From Burkholderiales bacterium (GTDB lineage: Bacteria > Pseudomonadota > Gammaproteobacteria > Burkholderiales > Usitatibacteraceae), in the NCBI GenBank assembly GCA_025936275.1, contig JAICTR010000172.1, forward strand, positions 1-6,632: a stretch of DNA of 6,632 nucleotides. Reading direction: 5' to 3'. Position 1 is the first letter of the stretch, and the number at the start of each line of letters is the position of its first letter. Below are positions 1 through 5,388 of this stretch, one piece after another. Below the pieces are notes generated by a model. It was not told the origin of the DNA and searched no databases. It saw only the letters and a list, made by a program, of their open reading frames with translations. A program made the translations under genes and the position numbers.

Positions 1-785
1 AGCGAGAGGACGAAGCGCGGCGCCTTCACCAGGAAGCCGCGGTCGAAGCGCACGCCGAGCGCCGCGCCGAGCAGCACCTGCGCCGCGCTCGGCAGCGCGT
101 GCGGCACCGAGGAGAGCGTGATGCCGCGCACCGTGAGCGCCGTGGTGGCGAGGAGCGAGCCGATCATGTACGCGGTGGGCATGCCGATGCGCCGCGCCAT
201 CCATCCGCTCGCGGTGCCGATCGCGAGCAGCAGCACGAGCCGCGGCGCGTCGAACGGGATCACGGCCGCCTGGTAGGTCTCGGTGGAGGAGAACCCGGCG
301 AGCGTGATCGCGACCGGGAAAAGCGTGACCGTGAGCAGCATCCGCAGCGAATGCGCGAAGGCGACGATGTCCGACTTCGCGCCGTGCCGCTCGCCGGTCA
401 TCGCCATCTCCGACGCGCCGCCCGGCATGCTGCCGAAATAGCAGGTCGCGAAATCGACGCCGGAAAGCTTCGAGAGCACCCAGCCGCTCAACGCCCCGAA
501 GCCGATCGCGACGAAGCCCAGCGCGACGAACCAGGGCCAGTACGACGAGACCTCGTGGATCACGGGCGACGTGATGTGCAGGCCGAGCGTGGTGCCGACA
601 ATGACGAGGCCGGCGTTGCGCCCCCAAGGGAACACGTCCAACCCGGCGCCCGCGATCTGGGCGAGGGCCATCGAGGCGATCGAGCCGATCATCCACGGCA
701 GCGGCGTGCCGAGCCAGGCGAAGAGCGCGCCGCCGGCGGCGCAGACCAGCAGGCCGGCCGTCATCCGGGCGGCTGGGGAACGCAT
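1..785 (-). CDS. AbrB-family integral membrane protein (N-terminal 261 codons, runs off left edge)
   Basis: Reading the minus strand from ATG 785-783 gives 261 codons open to the window edge. The protein is very hydrophobic with many predicted membrane helices. It shows the two-fold repeat of the AbrB family: repeat 1 at about residues 11-70 (LPWMIGS near 29-35, then GTTLGLHI), repeat 2 from about 183 (MPTAYMIGS near 202-210, then LLGAALGV). Between them is the family motif GSMPGGASEMA (118-128). Family members usually have about 340-380 residues, so roughly 80-120 are missing to the left. Members are often annotated as ammonia monooxygenase-like or AbrB transporters; the substrate is generally unknown and this is not the AbrB transcription factor. 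No good Shine-Dalgarno precedes ATG 785; an in-frame GTG at 791-789 is an alternative start. It is divergent from the tRNA gene. The family call is firm, the function is not. Confidence 0.86.
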   Translation of the reverse strand, partial: MRSPAARMTAGLLVCAAGGALFAWLGTPLPWMIGSIASMALAQIAGAGLDVFPWGRNAGLVIVGTTLGLHITSPVIHEVSSYWPWFVALGFVAIGFGALSGWVLSKLSGVDFATCYFGSMPGGASEMAMTGERHGAKSDIVAFAHSLRMLLTVTLFPVAITLAGFSSTETYQAAVIPFDAPRLVLLLAIGTASGWMARRIGMPTAYMIGSLLATTALTVRGITLSSVPHALPSAAQVLLGAALGVRFDRGFLVKAPRFVLS

Positions 786-799
786 CGTCACGTGCGGGA

Positions 800-829
800 T
801 TGGCTTCGGAAGGGCTGAAACGCTATAAT
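800..829 (+). promoter_or_regulatory. Sigma-70-type promoter of the tRNA-Phe gene
   Basis: A perfect TATAAT -10 box lies at 824-829 and a TTGGCT -35-like box (4 of 6 matches to TTGACA) at 800-805, with an 18-bp spacer. Transcription would start near 836, leaving a leader of about 38 nt before the mature tRNA at 875. The A/T-rich stretch stands out sharply from the very GC-rich surroundings. The start of the divergent membrane-protein gene lies only about 15-40 bp away, so the two promoter regions share space. Confidence 0.72.
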
Positions 830-874
830 TTTATGCTTTCGCGGCCGGAATTTCGACCGCGCCGGCTTCCCCCC

Positions 875-950
<76 letters not shown>

Positions 951-953
951 TTC

Positions 954-988
954 TGATTTTGGCGCGCCGCTTTTGCGCGCCAAAATCA
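954..988. repeat. 14-bp inverted repeat (hairpin) directly after tRNA-Phe
   Basis: The arm at 954-967 (T followed by GATTTTGGCGCGC) pairs perfectly with 975-988, leaving a 7-nt loop CGCTTTT. On either strand the T-run lies in the 5' arm and the A-run in the 3' arm, so the stem is not followed by a U-tract and this is not a canonical intrinsic terminator. It could stop or process the tRNA transcript, or be a mobile palindromic remnant. The repeat itself is certain; its role is unknown. Confidence 0.8.
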
Positions 989-991
989 CCA

Positions 992-1018
992 GGTGGCCAA
1001 TTCCGCCCCAGGCCACCA
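992..1018 (+). pseudogene. Partial, degenerate copy of the tRNA-Phe 3' end
   Basis: Positions 992-1018 repeat the T arm, 3' acceptor strand and CCA of the tRNA (923-950). The last 20 nt are identical (931-950 against 999-1018) and the GGTGG stem is kept, but the T-loop start TTC has become CC, a one-base loss plus change. No 5' tRNA half precedes it, so it cannot make a tRNA. Resemblance continues past CCA: ATTCT at 950-954 and 1019-1023, then GGCGCGC at 961-967 and 1027-1033. That favours a tandem duplication of tRNA tail plus flank, although a repeated tRNA 3' end is also the form of an integrase attachment site. GGTGGCC (992-998) and GGCCACC (1011-1017) can also pair as a hairpin. Confidence 0.85.
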
Positions 1019-1227
1019 ATTCTTCTGGCGCGCGCGCTCCCCGCGCCTTGTAGCGCTTCTTCTCTCCTCGTTGTCGAATCCCACCCGCCCGGGCAGGGAA
1101 CAACTCCTACGTTCGCGCGGACAAAGGCACTGAAGGCCCGCACGAAAGGCTCGCGCGGACGACGAGGTGATAACGCGGAGCGCCCGGCGCACGACCCATG
1201 GCGCAGCCGCTGGAGGGAAGGCCCGTC

Positions 1228-2928
1228 ATGGACCGCAGCAATCGCGGAACGCGCGAAGCGTTCTCCGCCCGCATCGCATCGGCGCCCCCGGCCGCGGGAC
1301 GCCGCCGGAAAATTCTTCTCCACATCGCGCGCGCGGCGCTCCTGGTCGTGGCCGGTTTCGCGCCGCTCGCCGCCTCGGCGATCTCCCTCGGCGACCTCGA
1401 GGTCCGCTCCTACCTCGGCCGGGCCCTCGATGCGCGCATCGCGCTGGGCGGCGCCGACGTCGCGAGCCTCGAGGACGATTGCTTCGCGATCGTGCCGCCT
1501 TCGCGATCCGGCATTCCGGCCATCGAGCGCGGCACCCTGAAGCTCGAGCGCGCGGGCGATGCGACGGTGCTGCGCGTGCGTACCGCCAGCGCGCTCGACG
1601 AGCCGGCCCTGATGCTCGGCATTCGCGCCTCGTGCCCCGGGCACCCGGGCATGGTGCTGCGCGAATACCCGGTGCTGCTCGATCCGGCGCCCGTCGCCGT
1701 GGCGCTTCCGCTTGCCGCATCGATTGCGCCGAGGGCTTCTTCATCGACCGCGAACGATTCCCGCGCGCAAGCCCCGACCGCCGCCCATCGCCCGGCGAAG
1801 GCCGCGCACCGCAAGCACGCCGCGTCGCGCAAGCACGCCTCGGGCGGTGCGCCGGCCCATCATCGATCCCACGGCCATGGCTTCATGCTCAAGCTCTCCG
1901 GCCCGCGCGTCGACCTCGCGGCCAGCCGGTCGATGGACGACGCCTCCCGCGCGAAGCTGCGCGAGGAGCTCGCGGTGCTCGACTCGGACGATGCGATGGC
2001 GACGATGCTCGCGATGCGCGACCGCATGCGCCGGCTCGAATCGCAGGTGGCCGAGCTGCAGCTGCGCGTTTCGCGCATGGCCGAGGCGCCTGCGCAGTCG
2101 TCCGTGGCTCGGCAGCCGGCGACGCAGCCTCCGATGGCGCAGCCGATGGCGCCCGCCGCCATCCCGAAGGTCGTCGCACCCGCGGCGCCGCAACCCGTCG
2201 TGGCCGATTCCCCGAACGCGCACCGCTGGCCGTGGATCGTGCTCGCGCTCGTCGTCATCCTCTTCGCCGGCGCGCTCGCCTGGACGCTACGCCGCCGGCG
2301 CAGCGAGGCGCAGGCCGCATGGGACTTCGAGCCCGCACCGCGGCCGATGCCCGCGATGGCACCGGAGGCCGCGCCCGAGCCATTCGAAGTCGAGAGCCGC
2401 GGCGTGCCGCGGCCGCTCGAGCCGATCCTCGCGCAACCGCTCGAGCGATCGCACGAGGCGCTCGTCGAGGCCATCGCGCCCGCCGAAGAAGCGCTCGACG
2501 TCGATGCGGTGCTGCGCGAGGCGCGCGACCATTACGAGGAAGGCGCGCTGCTGCATGCCGTGCAGCTGCTGCAGCGCGCGATCCAGCGCGATCCGCGCGA
2601 GGAGCGCCCGTGGCTCGCGTTGCTCGAGCTCCTGCGGCGCGAGGGCCTGATGCTCGACCATGCCGAGCTCGCGGTGCGCTTCCACCAGGTGCACGGGGGC
2701 GGCGAATCGTGGCGCAGGGTGCAGTTCCACGGCCGCGAGCTCGATCCCGCCAATCCGCTCTATCGCGACGAGCGCGGCGAGCCGCTCGCGCTCGATCCCT
2801 CCACCGAGAGCTGGCTCGAGCTGCCCCCATCGTTCGACGATGCGCTCGAGGCGGAGCTGCGGCGTTCGCTCGCGGCCGACGCGGCGCTGCACGGCCCGAA
2901 GCCCGAACCGAGCCGCGTCATCGGCTGA
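1228..2928 (+). CDS. FimV-like inner-membrane protein with periplasmic FimV N-domain and cytoplasmic TPR-type domain
   Basis: This is a 566-residue protein. Start ATG 1228 is preferred because GGAGGGAAGG (1212-1221) precedes it; an in-frame ATG at 1198 lacks a ribosome-binding site. A long basic N-region leads into a signal-like segment (about 29-51, ending ASA), after which ISLGDLEVRSYLG opens the FimV-type periplasmic domain (to about 165, ending LREYPVLLDP). Then come a His/Lys/Arg-rich linker (187-217), a predicted coiled coil (about 236-290), a Pro/Ala/Gln linker, one membrane helix (about 336-354, stopped by RRRR) and a cytoplasmic C-terminus with a TPR-like region (about 424-512). Known FimV/HubP proteins are polar organizers for type IV pili and other polar machines, usually much longer and with LysM; here no LysM is recognisable and the C-terminal part is short. 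It heads a co-directional three-gene set and its TPR-like region is copied in the next gene. FimV-like is well supported; orthology to canonical FimV is not. Confidence 0.85.
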   Translation: MDRSNRGTREAFSARIASAPPAAGRRRKILLHIARAALLVVAGFAPLAASAISLGDLEVRSYLGRALDARIALGGADVASLEDDCFAIVPPSRSGIPAIERGTLKLERAGDATVLRVRTASALDEPALMLGIRASCPGHPGMVLREYPVLLDPAPVAVALPLAASIAPRASSSTANDSRAQAPTAAHRPAKAAHRKHAASRKHASGGAPAHHRSHGHGFMLKLSGPRVDLAASRSMDDASRAKLREELAVLDSDDAMATMLAMRDRMRRLESQVAELQLRVSRMAEAPAQSSVARQPATQPPMAQPMAPAAIPKVVAPAAPQPVVADSPNAHRWPWIVLALVVILFAGALAWTLRRRRSEAQAAWDFEPAPRPMPAMAPEAAPEPFEVESRGVPRPLEPILAQPLERSHEALVEAIAPAEEALDVDAVLREARDHYEEGALLHAVQLLQRAIQRDPREERPWLALLELLRREGLMLDHAELAVRFHQVHGGGESWRRVQFHGRELDPANPLYRDERGEPLALDPSTESWLELPPSFDDALEAELRRSLAADAALHGPKPEPSRVIG

Positions 2929-3155
2929 GCGCCATCGCCGGGGCATTGGTCCGAACGGACCAGCGCCGCGTCGAGCTTCGTGTCACGGCGGCTCGACGGA
3001 CCTCGTAGGGCGCGGCCGACTTTCATCGCCGGAATCCGCGCACCGCGACCTCGGAGGACGCCGACTGCACGCGCATCGCGCGCGACGCATCATGGAACGC
3101 AACCACACCCACCAGGTGAGCGGCCGCAACCGGGCTTCTTGCCGAGGAGACAGAC
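2929..3155. other. 227-bp spacer with two hairpins, no gene recognised
   Basis: Between the FimV-like gene and the TPR gene I see no credible coding region. Two inverted repeats are present: TGGTCCG / CGGACCA at 2947-2953 and 2956-2962, a 7-bp match with only 2 nt between the arms (so about 6 bp closing a 4-nt loop in practice), and CGTCGAGC / GCTCGACG at 2969-2976 and 2991-2998 (8 bp, 14-nt loop). Neither is followed by a T-tract. They could cause partial termination, mark mRNA processing, or be an operator. No known riboswitch pattern was recognised. Confidence 0.5.
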
Positions 3156-3800
3156 ATGTGGCCGTTCCCGCGCACATCCTCGGGCCCCGAGCGCCCGGGC
3201 CTCGCCCTTTCACTCGCCGACGACGGCGCCGCGCCGGCGCTTCGCGCTTCGCCTTCGCTGGCCGCGCCGTGCCGCAATCCGCTGCGCGAGCGCTACATCG
3301 CGGCGCGCTTCTGCGGCGTGGCGCGCGGCGCGGCGGACCTGCGCTCGCCCGATGCGGTGATCAAGGCGGCGCGGCTCTACTTCGAGGAGGAGCGTTCCGA
3401 CCTCGCGGTGGAGCTGCTCGCGATCGCCGAGGAGGAATCGGGCGGCGAGCCGGCATTCGTCCTCGCGCGCCTCGAGATCCTCTACCTCGCCGCGGATCGC
3501 GACGAGTTCGTGGCGCTCGCGCGCCGCTTCCACGCCTCGCATCCGCGCCATGAAGCGTGGCCCGAGGTGGCGCGCCTCGGCCAGCGCCTCGCGCCCGAGG
3601 AGCCGCTCTTCGGGTCCGCCGAGCGCTCGCTGCCGCACGATCACTATGGGCCGTGGCCGCACCTGCCGAACTGGATCCGCGCGCCGTGGGACCTGTGCGC
3701 GGAAGTGGCTGCCGCGGATTTCCACCGCGCGGTGGCTTCCATCGCCGCGGTGGGCGCGCTGGGGCCCGATCTCACGCTCGACGACGGAGCGCACTCATGA
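3156..3800 (+). CDS. Soluble TPR-type protein, paralogue of the FimV-like C-terminal domain
   Basis: This is a 214-residue protein with no signal peptide or membrane helix, so probably cytoplasmic. ATG 3156 follows GAGGAGA (3144-3150) at 5 nt. The first 40 residues look disordered. Residues about 41-150 are helical (NPLRERYIAARF, then DAVIKAARLYFEEE, LARLEILYLA, FVALARRFHASHP). Residues 66-152 align without gaps to 426-512 of the FimV-like protein, with 32 of 87 identical by hand count, including DAV, AR, EE, AV-LL, LA-LE-L, RFH-H, E-W and the closing P-L. The C-terminal part is rich in aromatic residues and proline (HDHYGPWPHLPNWIRAPWDL, 161-180) and has no counterpart in the upstream protein. 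The stop overlaps the next start (ATGA), which implies coupled translation. It may share or compete for a partner of the FimV-like cytoplasmic domain (inference). I do not recognise a named family. Confidence 0.85.
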   Translation: MWPFPRTSSGPERPGLALSLADDGAAPALRASPSLAAPCRNPLRERYIAARFCGVARGAADLRSPDAVIKAARLYFEEERSDLAVELLAIAEEESGGEPAFVLARLEILYLAADRDEFVALARRFHASHPRHEAWPEVARLGQRLAPEEPLFGSAERSLPHDHYGPWPHLPNWIRAPWDLCAEVAAADFHRAVASIAAVGALGPDLTLDDGAHS

Positions 3801-5326
3801 GCGCCGTGCTGCAGTGCGAGCGCGGCGACGCGCGAACCCACTTCGAGCGCCTGCATGCCGAGACCGACGCCGGCGCGCGGCACGATCCGGTCGAGGCGGC
3901 GGCGCGCCTGGGCGCCCTGTGCAGCGCGCTGCATGCGGCGAGCATCGCCGCACGGCGCCGGTTGGCGGCCGCCGGCAAGGGCGACGAGGCGCAGAACGCC
4001 GCGTCCTCGCGCTGGCTCGCCGCGCGCCACGATGCGATGGTCGCGACCGCCCGCGACCTCGCGCCGCGCCTCGCGAACGACGATGCCGCCCGCTGCCGCG
4101 TAGCTGCGATCGGCCTCTTCCACTGGGCCGAGGCGATGAAGTGGAGCGGATGGCGCGAGCCCGATGACTACGCGCAGCTGCACGAGCTTTACGCGTGCGC
4201 GGGCGATCCCGCCGCGCGCGTCGCGGTGCCCAAGGAAGGCGCGCCCGCGGTGACCCTCGAGTGGCTGTTCCTGCGCGCGCTGCTCCTCGCGCGCTTCGCC
4301 GCCGGGGCGCTGCGCCGCTCGCAGGCGGAGATCCTCGACGATTGGCTGCGCCGCTGGGGCGATGCGCTTTGCGCGGAGCGCGAGTGGCCGGGGGGCGCCG
4401 TGCTGCGCGTGGACCTCGACCGCAAGGGCGGTCTCTGCGAGGGCCGCCGCGACGACGCGGGCCCCACGCTCTACCTGCCGGTGGAGCGCCTCGAGCGCTG
4501 CCGCCGCGATGCGGTGCGCGCGCTGCGCGACGGCTCGCTCATGACTTCGGCCTCGCCCTCGCACATCGAGGACCAGGTGGCGCTTCTCGATTACCTGCGC
4601 CGCGGCTTCGCGTTCGGGACCGAGGAGGCGGTGCTGCGCGCGCGCCGCACCCGCGAACGCGGCACGCCGGTCGAGGCGTGGATGGGCCTTTCCCACATCC
4701 TCCACGCGGTGGGCCTCGAGCGCGACATCGGCGCGCCGCCTCCCGCGCCGCTCGCCATGCGCCTCGTCGATACCAGCGCGACCGGCTTCGGGCTCGACGC
4801 CGATGAAGACGTCGCCGCACGGATCGAAGTGGACCAGCTCATCGCGTGGCGCCCGCAAGGCGCCGCGACCATGACGCTCGCGCGCGTGGTGCGCCGCACC
4901 GCCGGCGCCGCGCGCGGGCGCGTCGCCTTCGGCGCGCAGCTCCTGTCTCGCGCCGCGATGCCGCTCACGCTGCGCCGCCGCGCCGCCGCGCTCGACGAGG
5001 CGCGCGACCGCGAGATGCTGTTCGTCGCCGGCGACGACGAGTCGGGCCGGCGCGACGGGTTCCTGTTTCCGGCGTGGGGCTTCGAGCTGCAGGCGGAATA
5101 CGAAGCGCGCCTCGGCACCGCGAGCTTCCGGCTGCGCTTCAATCGCGTGCGCATGCAGGGCCCGGGCTGGGTGCTCGCCGGCTTCGAGATCGTGATGCCC
5201 GGCGAGGGCGCGGCGGCGGAAGGCCCGCTCGACCTCGTGCCGATCGACTACCCGGCGATCGAGCCCGCGCGCGAGGAGTGGGACGACATCTGGACCCGCG
5301 AGGTGAAGCCGCGCCTGCTGCAATGA
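3797..5326 (+). CDS. Uncharacterised 509-residue protein with a PilZ-like c-di-GMP-binding signature
   Basis: ATG 3797 overlaps the upstream stop by four bases and has GGAG at 3786-3789; the frame is open further upstream, but that part lies inside the previous gene. No signal peptide or membrane helix is seen. The first half is mainly helical, with VTLEWLFLRALLLARF starting near residue 152. Residues 284-288 (RTRER) fit the PilZ RxxxR motif and 325-330 (DTSATG) fit (D/N)xSxxG; the strand-rich stretch after them (about 331-400, with a central VVRRTAGAARGRVAFGAQLL) fits a PilZ barrel. The 36-residue gap between the motifs is longer than usual and contains helix-like VEAWMGLSHILHAVG. A second strand-rich part (about 415-475, FLFPAWGFELQAEY...) follows. 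PilZ domains bind cyclic di-GMP and often govern pili or motility; that fits a FimV-like neighbour, but the assignment here rests on motifs only. Confidence 0.8.
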   Translation: MSAVLQCERGDARTHFERLHAETDAGARHDPVEAAARLGALCSALHAASIAARRRLAAAGKGDEAQNAASSRWLAARHDAMVATARDLAPRLANDDAARCRVAAIGLFHWAEAMKWSGWREPDDYAQLHELYACAGDPAARVAVPKEGAPAVTLEWLFLRALLLARFAAGALRRSQAEILDDWLRRWGDALCAEREWPGGAVLRVDLDRKGGLCEGRRDDAGPTLYLPVERLERCRRDAVRALRDGSLMTSASPSHIEDQVALLDYLRRGFAFGTEEAVLRARRTRERGTPVEAWMGLSHILHAVGLERDIGAPPPAPLAMRLVDTSATGFGLDADEDVAARIEVDQLIAWRPQGAATMTLARVVRRTAGAARGRVAFGAQLLSRAAMPLTLRRRAAALDEARDREMLFVAGDDESGRRDGFLFPAWGFELQAEYEARLGTASFRLRFNRVRMQGPGWVLAGFEIVMPGEGAAAEGPLDLVPIDYPAIEPAREEWDDIWTREVKPRLLQ

Positions 5327-5388
5327 TCTCGTCCGCGCGCCGCGACTTCGGTTAATCTCCCATCGCGGAGACCGAGGCGAAGGCGCAC

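Noticed and set aside
99..818. Plus-strand 239-codon frame opposite the AbrB-family gene
   Set aside because: It is an extremely Arg/Glu/Asp/Gly-rich antisense shadow; the minus-strand frame gives clear membrane helices and the PGGASEMA motif.
1049..1095. Possible second tRNA remnant (TGTAGCGC, then GTCGAATCCCACC)
   Set aside because: The T-loop-like GTCGAATCC has no pairing GG stem before it and no acceptor or anticodon arm; chance similarity is more likely.
1113..1160. Direct repeat TCGCGCGGAC (1113-1122 and 1151-1160) as an operator
   Set aside because: A 10-base GC-rich repeat is easily due to chance at this base composition, and no related half-sites or promoter are seen.
1146..1174. 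Promoter for the FimV-like gene with GATAAC as -10
   Set aside because: Only 4 of 6 bases match and there is no acceptable -35 box at 16-18 bp, so it is not supported.
1228..2928. LysM peptidoglycan-binding domain in the FimV-like protein
   Set aside because: The region where it is expected is a His/Lys/Ala/Pro low-complexity linker followed by a coiled coil; no LysM-like pattern is visible.
1167..3008. Long alternative plus-strand reading frame overlapping the FimV-like gene
   Set aside because: Its translation is an Arg/Ala/Pro-rich low-complexity sequence typical of an off-frame reading of GC-rich DNA; the 1228-2928 frame has the signal segment, membrane helix and family motifs.
2929..3155. 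c-di-GMP (GEMM) riboswitch ahead of the TPR/PilZ-like pair
   Set aside because: The context made it attractive, but the conserved GEMM core bases and tetraloop-receptor layout are not found.
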